This document shows, piece by piece, positions 24,890 to 33,839 of a stretch of 64,000 bases of DNA. Location of the stretch: the NCBI RefSeq assembly GCF_013386585.1, contig NZ_JACARO010000078.1:1-64000 (forward strand), in the 5' to 3' direction. Origin of the DNA: Pseudomonas sp. P7548 (GTDB lineage Bacteria > Pseudomonadota > Gammaproteobacteria > Pseudomonadales > Pseudomonadaceae). The notes beneath the pieces were generated by a model. That model was not told the origin of the DNA. It saw only the letters and a list, made by a program, of their open reading frames with translations, and did not search any database. The position numbers and the translations under genes are program-made. The number at the start of each line of letters is the position of its first letter. The first letter of the stretch is position 1.

Positions 24890-26239
24890 ATGAGCCATAC
24901 CCAAGCGCTGTGCCGGTTCCTCGCCGCATTGAATTACGAGCAATTGCCCGACGCCGTGCTGGCGCGCACCGAAGACCTGTACCTGGACTGGTTGGCCTCG
25001 GCCCTGGCCAGTAAAGGTGCGCACCCGATCCCGTTGTTCGAACGTTATGCGCAGAAGATGGGCCCTGCCAGTGGCCCAGCCCAAGTGATCGTCAGTGGCG
25101 GCAGCAGCAGCGCCTATTTCGCTGCGCTGGTCAACGGTGCGTCGTCCCACCTGGTGGAGCAGGACGACCTGCACAACAGCTCGGTGCTGCACCCGGCCAC
25201 CGTGGTGTTTCCGGCGGCGTTGGCCGCAGCACAAGACCTCGGCAAATCCGGCCGCGACCTGCTGCTGGCATCGGTAGCCGGCTATGAAGCGGGCATTCGC
25301 ATCGGCGAATTCATGGGGCGTTCCCATTACCGCATCTTCCACACCACGGCCACCGTCGGCACGCTCGCAGCTGCCGTGGCCGTGGGCAAGCTGCTGGGTT
25401 TCAACGAAGAACAATTCATCAACCTGCTCGGCAGCGCCGGCACCCAGGCCGCAGGGCTGTGGGAGTTCCTGCGTGATGCCGCCGACTCCAAGCAACTGCA
25501 CACGGCCAAGGCGGCGGCGGATGGGTTGCTGGCCGCTTACCTGACGGCCGACGGGCTGACCGGTGCGCGCAATATCCTGGAAGGTGACCAGGGCTTGGCG
25601 GCGGGCATGTCCACGGATGCCGAACCTGCCAAGCTGTCCGGCGGCCTCGGTAGCCGTTGGGCGCTGTTGGAAACCTCGTTCAAGTTCCACGCCTCGTGCC
25701 GCCACACCCACCCGGCCGCCGATGCCTTGCTCGGCCTGATGCAACGCGAAGGCCTGCACGCTGAACAGATTGCACGCGTGCAAACCCATGTGCACCAAGG
25801 CGCCATCGACGTGCTGGGCCGCGTGAAGGTGCCGGCCTCGGTGCACCAGGCCAAGTTCTCCATGGGCACCGTGCTCGGCCTGATCGCTGTGCATGGCAAG
25901 GCGGGCCTCACTGAGTTTCACGAACTGGCGTTGAACGACCCGGCTGTCGCTACCTTTCGCGACAAGGTCAGTATGACCCTCGACCCCGAAGTCGATGGCG
26001 CCTACCCGCAGCGCTGGCTCGGCCGCGTCACCGTCACCACCACGGATGGCCGCACGCTGCGTGGTGCCATCGACGAGCCCAAGGGCGACCCGGGCAACAC
26101 CCTGAGCCGGGCAGAGCTGGCGGACAAATTCCAGCGACTCATCCACTTCAGCGCTGCCCGCACCCCGGCCCAAGCCAACGCCCTGATCGAGAAGGTCTGG
26201 GACTTGCGCAACACCGCGTCCATGGCCCACTGGCTTTGA
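24890..26239 (+). CDS. MmgE/PrpD family protein
   Basis: A 449-residue protein of the 2-methylcitrate dehydratase/cis-aconitate decarboxylase superfamily, with the N-terminal helical domain and C-terminal lid domain both present. The conserved segments HLVEQDDLHNSSVLHPATV and KFHASCRHTHPAADA mark the active-site region. Its start is 10 bases after the dehydrogenase stop. Fungal itaconate-forming CadA and mammalian IRG1 belong to this superfamily. Here, inside a degradation operon, a dehydratase or isomerase acting on a related C5/C6 acid is more likely, but the reaction is unknown. Confidence 0.88.
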   Translation: MSHTQALCRFLAALNYEQLPDAVLARTEDLYLDWLASALASKGAHPIPLFERYAQKMGPASGPAQVIVSGGSSSAYFAALVNGASSHLVEQDDLHNSSVLHPATVVFPAALAAAQDLGKSGRDLLLASVAGYEAGIRIGEFMGRSHYRIFHTTATVGTLAAAVAVGKLLGFNEEQFINLLGSAGTQAAGLWEFLRDAADSKQLHTAKAAADGLLAAYLTADGLTGARNILEGDQGLAAGMSTDAEPAKLSGGLGSRWALLETSFKFHASCRHTHPAADALLGLMQREGLHAEQIARVQTHVHQGAIDVLGRVKVPASVHQAKFSMGTVLGLIAVHGKAGLTEFHELALNDPAVATFRDKVSMTLDPEVDGAYPQRWLGRVTVTTTDGRTLRGAIDEPKGDPGNTLSRAELADKFQRLIHFSAARTPAQANALIEKVWDLRNTASMAHWL

Positions 26240-26248
26240 GGGATCATC

Positions 26249-27442
26249 ATGACTAACCAACGACCACTGGACGGCATCACCGTCATCAGCCTGGAACATG
26301 CGATTGCCGCGCCATTCTGCACCCGCCAATTGGCCGACCTGGGGGCTCGGGTGATCAAGGTGGAGCGCCCGGGCGCCGGCGATTTTGCCCGGGGCTACGA
26401 CGAACGCGTGCGCGGCCTGGCCTCGCATTTCGTGTGGACCAACCGCTCCAAGGAAAGCCTGACCCTGGACCTCAAGCAGGACGAGGCGGGCGCGATTCTC
26501 GAGACCCTGCTGGCCGACGCCGACGTGCTGGTGCAGAACCTGGCGCCCGGCGCAGCGGCGCGCATGGGCCTGTCGTTCGAGGCGCTGCATGAGCGTTTTC
26601 CACGGTTGATCGTCTGCGACATTTCCGGCTATGGCGAAGGCGGGCCGTATGAAAAGAAGAAGGCCTACGACCTGCTGATCCAGAGCGAAGGCGGCTTTCT
26701 GTCGGTGACGGGCGGGCCGGGCGAAGACCAGATGGCCAAGGCCGGCTGCTCCATCGCCGACATCTCGGCGGGCATGTACGCCTACAGCGGCATCCTCTCG
26801 GCCTTGTTGTTGCGCGGCAAAACCGGCAAGGGCAGCCGCATCGACGTGAGCATGCTGGAAAGCCTGGTGGAGTGGATGGGCTACCCGATGTACTACGCGT
26901 TCGACGGCGCGCCGCAGCCACCACGTGCGGGCGCCGCGCATTCGACGATCTACCCCTATGGGCCGTTTCCCACCGGTGACGGCGGCACGGTGATGCTCGG
27001 TTTGCAGAATGAACGCGAGTGGGCGGCGTTCTGCGACAAGGCGCTGCTCACGCCGGAACTGGCGACGGATGAGCGTTTCTCGGCGAACTTCAAGCGCTCG
27101 GCCAACCGCGAGGTGCTGCGCCAGATCATCGTCGACCGCTTTGCGCAGCTCGATGCCGAGGCCGTGATCCAGCGCCTGGAGGAGGCGCAGATTGCCAGTG
27201 CACGGGTCAACGACATGCAGGGCGTGTGGGAGCACCCGCAGCTCAAGGCCCGCGACAGCTGGCGTGAGGTTGATAGCCCGGCCGGGCCGTTGCCTTCGCT
27301 GCTGCCGCCGGCACGCAACGCGGCGTTCACCCCGCGCATGGACGCCGTACCGGCACTGGGGCAACACAGCCAGGCCATCCTCGACAGGCTCGGTTACAGC
27401 GCCGACGCCATCGAAACCCTGAAAACCCGCGGCGTCATCTGA
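26249..27442 (+). CDS. ict: CaiB/BaiF family CoA transferase, itaconate CoA-transferase type
   Basis: A 397-residue class III CoA transferase. The catalytic Asp171 lies in IADISAGMYAY, and the surrounding motifs (GLEAIAA-type start, DISGYGEGGPY, RIDVSMLESLV) are typical. It would activate itaconate by transferring CoA from succinyl-CoA. The start is 9 bases after the PrpD stop, so the genes are cotranscribed. Family is certain; the itaconate assignment rests on the hydratase and lyase neighbours. Confidence 0.85.
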   Translation: MTNQRPLDGITVISLEHAIAAPFCTRQLADLGARVIKVERPGAGDFARGYDERVRGLASHFVWTNRSKESLTLDLKQDEAGAILETLLADADVLVQNLAPGAAARMGLSFEALHERFPRLIVCDISGYGEGGPYEKKKAYDLLIQSEGGFLSVTGGPGEDQMAKAGCSIADISAGMYAYSGILSALLLRGKTGKGSRIDVSMLESLVEWMGYPMYYAFDGAPQPPRAGAAHSTIYPYGPFPTGDGGTVMLGLQNEREWAAFCDKALLTPELATDERFSANFKRSANREVLRQIIVDRFAQLDAEAVIQRLEEAQIASARVNDMQGVWEHPQLKARDSWREVDSPAGPLPSLLPPARNAAFTPRMDAVPALGQHSQAILDRLGYSADAIETLKTRGVI

Positions 27443-27455
27443 CCCGCATCCCCTT

Positions 27456-27483
27456 TGTAGGCGCCGGCAAGCCGGCTCCTACG
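27456..27483. repeat. Single short palindromic REP, CCGGC family
   Basis: The TGTAGGCGCCGGC arm and GCCGGCTCCTACG arm surround AA within the 69-base gap between the CoA transferase and lyase genes, inside the operon. The related element at 41751 carries two such arms. Confidence 0.85.
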
Positions 27484-27511
27484 GGGGCTGTGATAACAAG
27501 GAAATTCTGTG

Positions 27512-28327
27512 ATGCCCAAGCCATTAGTGCGCTCTGCGCTGTTTGTACCCGGCAGCCGCCCGGAACGATTTTCCAAAGCCTTGGCCAGTGGTGCCGATGC
27601 GGTGATCGTGGATTTCGAAGACGCGGTGGAAGAACCCCTCAAGCGCCAGGCACGGGACAATCTCGGGGCCTTTCTCAGCGCCAACCCGGCGGCCCAGGTC
27701 TGGGTGCGCATCAACGCGCCGGAACATGCCGAGCACTTTGAGGACGTGGCGTTCTGTAAAGCCCACCCGAATGTGGCGGGTGTGCTGTTGCCGAAGGTCG
27801 AAAGCGCAGCCCAGGTGGCGGTGGTGGCCGCCACCGGCAAAGTGATCTGGCCGATCATCGAAAGTGCACGGGGCTTGCTGGCCGTGGCCGAGATCGCCCA
27901 CGCCCCTCAGGTGGAACGCCTGTCGTTCGGCGGCCTGGACCTGGCGCTGGACCTGAACCTGAGCAGCCATTCGCCGGCCGCCCAGTTCGCCCTGGACCAG
28001 GCGCGCCTGGCGCTGATCGTACATTCCCGCGCAGCCGGGTTAGTGGCGCCGCTGGACGGCGTGCACCCGGCCATCGACGACCCCGAGGGCCTGCGCCGCT
28101 CGATCCGGCACGCCTATGAAATGGGCTTTGCCGGGGCGCTGTGTATTCATCCCAAGCAGGTGGCGGTGATTCATGAGGCGCTGGCGCCCAGTGCCGAGGA
28201 TCTGGCCTGGGCTAAGCGCGTGGTGGAAGGCGGCGCCAGCGGGGCAGGGGCCTACCAGATCGATGGGCAGATGGTGGATGCACCGGTGTTGCTGCGTGCC
28301 CAAAGATTGCTGGCCGCCCAACCCTGA
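27512..28327 (+). CDS. ccl: HpcH/HpaI-CitE family lyase, citramalyl-CoA lyase type
   Basis: A 271-residue TIM-barrel lyase of the CitE-like group. Metal and substrate motifs include RSALFVPGSRPERF at the N-terminus, DFEDAVEE (metal and CoA binding), and IHPKQV near the C-terminus. In the itaconate pathway it cleaves (S)-citramalyl-CoA to acetyl-CoA and pyruvate. The ATG at 27512 follows AAGGAA with 8-base spacing; the GTG immediately before it is less likely. It is the last enzyme gene of the cluster. Confidence 0.86.
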   Translation: MPKPLVRSALFVPGSRPERFSKALASGADAVIVDFEDAVEEPLKRQARDNLGAFLSANPAAQVWVRINAPEHAEHFEDVAFCKAHPNVAGVLLPKVESAAQVAVVAATGKVIWPIIESARGLLAVAEIAHAPQVERLSFGGLDLALDLNLSSHSPAAQFALDQARLALIVHSRAAGLVAPLDGVHPAIDDPEGLRRSIRHAYEMGFAGALCIHPKQVAVIHEALAPSAEDLAWAKRVVEGGASGAGAYQIDGQMVDAPVLLRAQRLLAAQP

Positions 28328-28379
28328 CTGACACCACCTACTCAAAAACTGTGGGATCTCCATTGTTCTTTGGATTGGT

Positions 28380-28396
28380 GTTCGGCCAGGCCGAAC
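28380..28396. promoter_or_regulatory. Perfect 17-bp palindrome upstream of dctP
   Basis: The sequence GTTCGGCCAGGCCGAAC has two 8-bp arms around one base. It lies 84 bases before the dctP start in a 153-base gap. No T run follows, so it reads better as a regulator-binding site than as a terminator. Confidence 0.4.
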
Positions 28397-28480
28397 GCAG
28401 GTATCAAAAAATCGAAATTCACTACACGCGCCACATCAGGCACCTTGCCCTACAACACAACAATAAGAAGGTGATTTCCC

Positions 28481-29464
28481 ATGCTCAAGCTTTCCCGGGC
28501 GCTGCTGTGCGCCGCCACCTTGTTTGCCGCGGGCCTGGCCCAGGCGGCGGACCCGATTGTCATCAAGTTCGCCCACGTCGTCGCCGAAAACACCCCTAAA
28601 GGCCAAGGTGCGCTGCTGTTCAAAAAGCTCGCGGAAGAACGCCTGCCGGGCCGAGTGAAAGTCGAGGTGTACCCCAACTCGTCGCTGTTCGGCGATGGCA
28701 AGGAAATGGAAGCGCTGCTGCTGGGGGATGTGCAGATGCTGGCGCCGTCCCTGGCCAAGTTCGAGCAATACACCAAGCAAGTGCAGATCTACGATTTGCC
28801 GTTCCTGTTCAACGACCTGGCGGCCGTCGACCGCTTCCAGGCGGCCCAGGGCAAGGCGCTGCTGACCTCCATGCAGGACAAGAACATCCTCGGCCTGGCC
28901 TATTGGCACAACGGCCTCAAGCAATTGTCGTCGAACAAGGCCCTGCATGAACCCAAGGATGCCCGGGGCCTGAAATTCCGCGTGCAGGCGTCCAGCGTGC
29001 TCGAAGAACAGTTCAAGGCGATACGCGCCAACCCGCGCAAGATGAGCTTTGCCGAGGTGTACCAAGGCTTGCAGACCGGCACCGTGAATGGCACCGAGAA
29101 CACCTGGTCGAACTATGAAAGCCAGAAGGTCAACGAAGTGCAGAAGTACTTCACCGAGTCCAACCATGGCTTGATCGACTACATGGTGATCACCAACGCC
29201 AAGTTCTGGAACGGCCTGCCACCGGATATCCGCACCACCCTGGAGCAGATCATGGCCGAGGTCACCGTCGAGGTGAACAAACAGGCCGAAGCGCTGAACC
29301 AGTCGGCCAAGCAAAAGATCATCGACGCCAAGACCAGCGAAATCATCGAGCTGACCCCCGAGCAACGCCAACTCTGGCGCGAAGCCATGCGCCCGGTGTG
29401 GCAGAAGTTCGAGGGTGAGATCGGCGCTGATCTGATCAAGGCGGCGGACGCCTCCAACCAGTGA
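28481..29464 (+). CDS. dctP: TRAP transporter substrate-binding protein (DctP)
   Basis: A 327-residue periplasmic solute receptor. The signal peptide ends at about residue 24 (LAQAAD). The DctP fold shows the conserved RLPGRVKVEVYPNSSLFGDGKEME segment and the carboxylate-binding Arg in GLKFRVQAS. Such receptors bind C4-C5 dicarboxylates. Membership in the itaconate-type locus suggests an itaconate or related ligand. The start has AAGGTGA 8 bases upstream. A REPIN separates it from the membrane subunits. Confidence 0.92.
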   Translation: MLKLSRALLCAATLFAAGLAQAADPIVIKFAHVVAENTPKGQGALLFKKLAEERLPGRVKVEVYPNSSLFGDGKEMEALLLGDVQMLAPSLAKFEQYTKQVQIYDLPFLFNDLAAVDRFQAAQGKALLTSMQDKNILGLAYWHNGLKQLSSNKALHEPKDARGLKFRVQASSVLEEQFKAIRANPRKMSFAEVYQGLQTGTVNGTENTWSNYESQKVNEVQKYFTESNHGLIDYMVITNAKFWNGLPPDIRTTLEQIMAEVTVEVNKQAEALNQSAKQKIIDAKTSEIIELTPEQRQLWREAMRPVWQKFEGEIGADLIKAADASNQ

Positions 29465-29487
29465 TTCCGGGTTGTACCGAGATCCAA

Positions 29488-29577
29488 TGTGGGAGCGGGC
29501 TTGCTCGCGAATGCAGTCTGTCAGTTGATAGAACTGGTGACTGACACACCGCTTTCGCGAGCAAGCCCGCTCCCACA
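29488..29577. repeat. REPIN within the TRAP transporter operon
   Basis: A full GCTCGC-family REP pair with a 45-base interior sits in the 174-base gap between dctP and dctQ. Its hairpin would fall within the mRNA and could stabilise the upstream dctP message or limit read-through to dctQM. Confidence 0.95.
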
Positions 29578-29638
29578 TTTAGCTCCGGCTTACACCCTGA
29601 GCCTTGCACAATCCATCTCTTTTACGCGAGGTTTTGCC

Positions 29639-30271
29639 ATGCAAACGCTAAGGCGCGTCTGGGAGCACCTGGAGGAAGGTTTTATCGCTTTCCTGCTGGC
29701 CGCCATGACCCTGGTGACGTTCGTCTACGTCATGCTCAACAACATCTACACGCTGTTCTTTGCCCTGGCTGACAAGTGGGCGTTCAGCAGCGGCTTCTTC
29801 AACGCCCTGGGCGACGGCACCATGACCTGGGCCCAGGACATGACCTGGAGCGTGGCACTGACCAAGGCCATGTTCGGCTGGCTGATTTTCTTTGGCATTT
29901 CCTACGGCGTGCGCACCGCTGGCCACCTGGGGGTGGACGCGCTGGTCAAGCTGACCAAGCGCCCGGTGCAGCGCATCCTCGGCATGCTCGCCTGCCTGTG
30001 CTGCCTGGCCTATGCCGGGCTGTTCATGCTCGCCAGTTACAAGTGGGTGAGCGCCGTGATGACCGCCCACATCGGCGCCGAAGACCTCGACCAATACGGC
30101 GTCGACGTCGGCGACATCGTGCTGATCGTGCCCATCGGTTTTGCCATGGTGTTCATCCGCTACCTGGAAATTTTCTACCGCATCTTCACCCACCGTCAGG
30201 TCGGGTTGGGGCTGGCCGATGAAGCCGGTGAGGCCAGCAAGTTGGCCGGCAGCCATGAGGAGCGTCACTGA
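29639..30271 (+). CDS. dctQ: TRAP transporter small permease (DctQ)
   Basis: A 210-residue inner-membrane protein with four hydrophobic helices and the family segment FFGISYGVRTAGHLGVD between helices two and three. The start at 29639 has GAGG 8 bases upstream; an in-frame extension leftwards runs through the REPIN and is rejected. The stop overlaps the dctM start by one base (TGATG). It links the receptor to the large subunit. Confidence 0.92.
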   Translation: MQTLRRVWEHLEEGFIAFLLAAMTLVTFVYVMLNNIYTLFFALADKWAFSSGFFNALGDGTMTWAQDMTWSVALTKAMFGWLIFFGISYGVRTAGHLGVDALVKLTKRPVQRILGMLACLCCLAYAGLFMLASYKWVSAVMTAHIGAEDLDQYGVDVGDIVLIVPIGFAMVFIRYLEIFYRIFTHRQVGLGLADEAGEASKLAGSHEERH

Positions 30272-31551
30272 TGGCCGTGCTCTGTCTGTTTCTGCTGTTG
30301 TTCGTGTTCATGTTCCTCGGCGTGCCGATCGCGATTTCCCTCGGCTTGTCCGGCGCGGTGTCGATCCTGATGTTCAGCCAGGACTCGGTGAGTTCCCTGG
30401 CGATCAAGCTGTTTGAAACCTCTGACGCCTACACCTTCCTGGCGATTCCGTTCTTCCTGCTGTCCGGTGCGTTCATGACCACTGGCGGCGTGGCGCAGCG
30501 GCTGATCGACTTTGCCAACGCCTGCGTCGGGCATATTCGCGGCGGCCTGGCGATTGCCGCGGTGCTGGCGTGCATGCTGTTTGCGGCGCTGTCCGGTTCG
30601 TCACCGGCGACGGTAGCGGCGGTGGGCTCGATTGCCGTGGCGGGCATGGTGCGTTCCGGTTACCCGAAGGAGTTCGGCGCGGGGATCATCTGTAACGCCG
30701 GTACTTTAGGCATCCTGATTCCGCCGTCGATTGTGATGGTGGTGTATTCGGCGGCCACCGAGACCTCGGTGGGCAAGCTGTTCATGGCGGGTGTCATCCC
30801 GGGGCTGTTGCTGGGCTTGATGCTGATGGTGGCGATCTACATCGTCGCGCGCATCAAGAAATTGCCGGCCCAGCCACGGGCGACCTTCCGCGAGTGGCTG
30901 ACCTGCGCACGCCGGGCGTTCTGGGGCTTGCTGCTGCTGGTGATTATCCTCGGCGGTATCTACAGCGGCATGTTCACCCCGACCGAAGCGGCGGCGGTGG
31001 CGGCGGTGTACTCGGCGTTCGTGGCCTTGTTCATCTACAAGGACATGAAGTTCCGTGACTGCCCCAAGGTGCTGCTGGAGTCCGGGCGCCTGGCGATCAT
31101 GCTGATGTTCATCATCGCCAATGCCATGCTGTTTGCCCATGTGCTGACCACTGAGCAGATCCCTCAGGAAATCACCGCGTGGGTGATTTCCGAAGGGCTG
31201 ACGCCGATCGGCTTCCTGATCATGGTCAACGTGGTGCTGCTGGTGGCGGGCAGCTTCATGGAACCGTCCGCCATCGTGCTGATCCTGGCACCGATCTTCT
31301 TCCCGATTGCCATGAAGCTGGGCATTGACCCGATTCACCTGGGCATCGTGATGGTGGTGAACATGGAGATCGGCCTGGTACACCCACCGGTGGGGCTGAA
31401 CCTGTTCGTGACATCCGCCGTGACCGGGCTGAGCCTGGGGCAGACCATCCGTGCGGCGCTGCCGTGGCTGATGATTTTGCTGGTGTTCCTGATCATGGTC
31501 ACCTACCTGCCGTTCATCTCGCTGGCGTTGCCGCACTGGCTCGGCATGTAA
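30271..31551 (+). CDS. dctM: TRAP transporter large permease (DctM)
   Basis: A 426-residue inner-membrane protein with about 11-12 hydrophobic segments, the Na+/H+-coupled transport subunit of the TRAP system. Conserved glycine- and serine-rich motifs include AALSGSSPATVAAVGSIA and NAGTLGILIPPS, and the HPPVGLNLFV segment lies near the C-terminus. GAGGAG lies 8 bases before the start, and translation is coupled to dctQ. A perfect 34-bp palindrome follows the stop. Confidence 0.95.
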   Translation: MAVLCLFLLLFVFMFLGVPIAISLGLSGAVSILMFSQDSVSSLAIKLFETSDAYTFLAIPFFLLSGAFMTTGGVAQRLIDFANACVGHIRGGLAIAAVLACMLFAALSGSSPATVAAVGSIAVAGMVRSGYPKEFGAGIICNAGTLGILIPPSIVMVVYSAATETSVGKLFMAGVIPGLLLGLMLMVAIYIVARIKKLPAQPRATFREWLTCARRAFWGLLLLVIILGGIYSGMFTPTEAAAVAAVYSAFVALFIYKDMKFRDCPKVLLESGRLAIMLMFIIANAMLFAHVLTTEQIPQEITAWVISEGLTPIGFLIMVNVVLLVAGSFMEPSAIVLILAPIFFPIAMKLGIDPIHLGIVMVVNMEIGLVHPPVGLNLFVTSAVTGLSLGQTIRAALPWLMILLVFLIMVTYLPFISLALPHWLGM

Positions 31552-31565
31552 CTCGCGCCCCAAAC

Positions 31566-31599
31566 AATGTGGGAGCCGGGCAAGCCCGGCTCCCACATT
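31566..31599. repeat. Perfect 34-bp palindrome between dctM and ampC
   Basis: The arms AATGTGGGAGCCGGGC and its exact complement have AA between them. It is a compact relative of the REP family and may act as a terminator for the two converging genes, although only three T residues follow. Confidence 0.75.
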
Positions 31600-31615
31600 T
31601 AGTTGTTGTTCGACG

Positions 31616-32758
31616 TTAGTGGTCGAGCGCGCTCAAGATCGCATGGGCCAACTTCACCCGCTCCGCATTCGGGTAGTTCTTGTTCGCCAGGATCACCACA
31701 CCTATATCCTTGCTCGGCACAAACGCCACGTACGCACCAAAGCCTGCGGTGGAACCGGTTTTGTTGTACAGCACGTTGGCGGGTTGCACCTGCGGTGTCG
31801 CGAGCCAATTGGCCTTGTGCGGCTCCATGGCCATCGGCGTGGAGTTGCCATCGATCAATGCCTGCAGCGTGATCGGATAGGCGTAGTACTCCCAGCCGAG
31901 ACCCTGGGTCATGTCGTTGACGGTGTAGTAACCGGTATGCGTGGTGGCGATGGCTTGTTGCAGAGGTTTTGCCAGCGTCTCAGTGTGCATGTTGACCATC
32001 ACGTAGCGCGCCATGTCTTGGGTGCTGGTCTTGATGCCATAGGCTTCACTGTCCAGCGCACCGGGGCCGACACGTACAGGTTTGTGCTGCTTGTCGTAGC
32101 CCTGGGCATACTGGCCGGCCTTTTCGGCGGGGACGCTGACATGGGTGTTCTTCAGGCCCAGCTTCGGCAACAGGGTGCGTTCCATGGCCACGTTGAATGG
32201 CTGATGAAGGCTTTGCGCGGCAAGGTAGCCGAACAAGCCGATGCTCGGGTTGGAGTACAGCCGCTGGACGCCGGGTGCGTAAGTGGGTTTCCAGTGCTGG
32301 AAGTAGCCGAGCATGGCGCCCGCATTGTCGGCGGCATCCGGAAACTGCAGTGGCAGGCCCCCGGGCGTGTAGGTGGCCAGTTGCAGCAGGCTGATACGGT
32401 CAAATGCGCTGCCATAGAGGGTGGGCAGGTACTGGCTGGCGTTGTCGGTCAATTTGAGTTTGCCCGTGGCCTGGGCATAGCCGCCGAGGGTGGCGGTAAA
32501 GGTTTTGCTGACGGAACCGATTTCAAACAGGGTGTTCTCGGTGACAGGCTGTTGGGTGCTTTTAGAGGCCACGCCGTAGTTAAAGTATTGTGCCTGCCCA
32601 TTTTTCACCACCGCCACCGACAGGCCGGCAATGCCTTGTTGCTGCATCAGCGGTTCAACGCGGCTGTCGACGACCTGGCGCAGGCCCGTGTCCGCCATGC
32701 AGCTGCCGCTTGCGAGCAATAACGCCGAAATCATTAAGGCGTGTACGTTACGATTCAT
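31616..32758 (-). CDS. ampC: Class C beta-lactamase (AmpC)
   Basis: A 380-residue periplasmic beta-lactamase precursor with a signal peptide of about 22 residues (ending SCMA). All catalytic motifs are intact: Ser82-Val-Ser-Lys85, Tyr168-Ser-Asn170 and Lys333-Thr-Gly335. Length matches chromosomal AmpC enzymes of Pseudomonas. The start at 32758 opens the signal peptide; the frame extends further left without support. It is divergent from ampR, the standard arrangement for inducible ampC, where muropeptides from cell-wall recycling switch AmpR to an activator. Confidence 0.96.
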   Translation of the reverse strand: MNRNVHALMISALLLASGSCMADTGLRQVVDSRVEPLMQQQGIAGLSVAVVKNGQAQYFNYGVASKSTQQPVTENTLFEIGSVSKTFTATLGGYAQATGKLKLTDNASQYLPTLYGSAFDRISLLQLATYTPGGLPLQFPDAADNAGAMLGYFQHWKPTYAPGVQRLYSNPSIGLFGYLAAQSLHQPFNVAMERTLLPKLGLKNTHVSVPAEKAGQYAQGYDKQHKPVRVGPGALDSEAYGIKTSTQDMARYVMVNMHTETLAKPLQQAIATTHTGYYTVNDMTQGLGWEYYAYPITLQALIDGNSTPMAMEPHKANWLATPQVQPANVLYNKTGSTAGFGAYVAFVPSKDIGVVILANKNYPNAERVKLAHAILSALDH

Positions 32759-32813
32759 GCTGATTCGCTTCCCTATAAAAACGCAATGAGAGGATGGCCT
32801 GCGCAGGCGCCGC

Positions 32814-32829
32814 AAATCTAGGTAGATTT
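32814..32829. promoter_or_regulatory. Candidate AmpR operator
   Basis: A perfect inverted repeat AAATCTA-GG-TAGATTT lies in the 129-base ampC-ampR intergenic region, 55 bases from the ampC start codon. Position and dyad symmetry fit a LysR-type binding site. It is not an exact match to any AmpR box that I can recall. Confidence 0.45.
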
Positions 32830-32887
32830 CAGCCGTGGGGCAAACGATGATATCTCGCACCAGCCATTAGATAAATTTGGGTCAGAC

Positions 32888-33766
32888 ATGCTGCGTTCCC
32901 ATCTTCCCCTCAACGCCCTGCGTGCCTTTGAGGCTTCCGCCCGGCATTTGAGCTTCACCCGGGCCGCCATCGAGTTGTGCGTCACCCAGGCCGCGGTCAG
33001 CCATCAGGTCAAGAGCCTGGAGGCCCAGTTGAACGTCACCCTGTTCAAGCGCCTGCCCCGAGGCTTGATGCTGACCAGCGAAGGCGAAACCTTGCTGCCG
33101 GTGGTGCGCGAGTCCTTCGACCGCATTGCCCAGACCCTCAGCCAGTTCGAAGGCGGCCACTACCGCGAAGTGCTCACCGTGGGCGCGGTCGGCACCTTTA
33201 CCGTGGGCTGGCTACTGCCGCGCCTGGCGGATTTCCAGGCGCGCTACCCCTTTATCGACCTGCGCCTGTCCACCCACAACAACCGCGTCGACGTCGCCGC
33301 CGAAGGGCTCGACTACGCCATCCGTTTCGGCGCCGGTGCCTGGCACGGCACAGACGCCTGCCAACTGCTCGAAGCCCCGCTGACCGTGCTGTGCGTCCCT
33401 CAATTGGCCGAGCAGCTGCACACGCCCGCCGACCTGTTGAAACATACGCTGCTGCGCTCCTACCGTGCCGATGAGTGGACCCAATGGTTCCACGCCGCCG
33501 GCTTGCCCGCCGACACGCCTGTGCCGCGCAGCATCATGTTCGACTCCTCCCTGGCGATGATGGAAGCCGCGCTGCAAGGCATCGGCGTGGCCCTGGCCCC
33601 GGCGATGATGTTTTCGCGGCAGTTGGAAAACGATGCGATCCGCCAGCCGTTCGACGTGGGCATCACCACCGGCAGTTACTGGCTGACGCGTTTGCAGTCA
33701 CGGGCAGAGACGCCGGCGATGTCGGCCTTCAAGGGCTGGCTGACGGAAGTCATCGGGCAGGCATGA
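32888..33766 (+). CDS. ampR: LysR-type regulator AmpR
   Basis: A 292-residue LysR regulator that begins with the AmpR/GcvA-type sequence RSHLPLNALRAFEASARHLS, followed by the helix-turn-helix (FTRAAIELCVTQAAVSHQVK) and a full effector domain. It responds to UDP-MurNAc-pentapeptide (repressing) and anhydro-muropeptides (activating) to control ampC. Divergence from ampC with a shared 129-base control region supports the assignment. Confidence 0.92.
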   Translation: MLRSHLPLNALRAFEASARHLSFTRAAIELCVTQAAVSHQVKSLEAQLNVTLFKRLPRGLMLTSEGETLLPVVRESFDRIAQTLSQFEGGHYREVLTVGAVGTFTVGWLLPRLADFQARYPFIDLRLSTHNNRVDVAAEGLDYAIRFGAGAWHGTDACQLLEAPLTVLCVPQLAEQLHTPADLLKHTLLRSYRADEWTQWFHAAGLPADTPVPRSIMFDSSLAMMEAALQGIGVALAPAMMFSRQLENDAIRQPFDVGITTGSYWLTRLQSRAETPAMSAFKGWLTEVIGQA

Positions 33767-33839
33767 AATTTTATTCGTGAAACAAAATGAAACATTTGTG
33801 CCGGGCTAACCTCTACCGTACCCCGACCTGAGTGCATTC

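Noticed and set aside
24494..27367. A 957-codon open frame on the minus strand
   Set aside because: It runs across the complement of four well-supported genes of the itaconate-type operon and has no recognisable domain.
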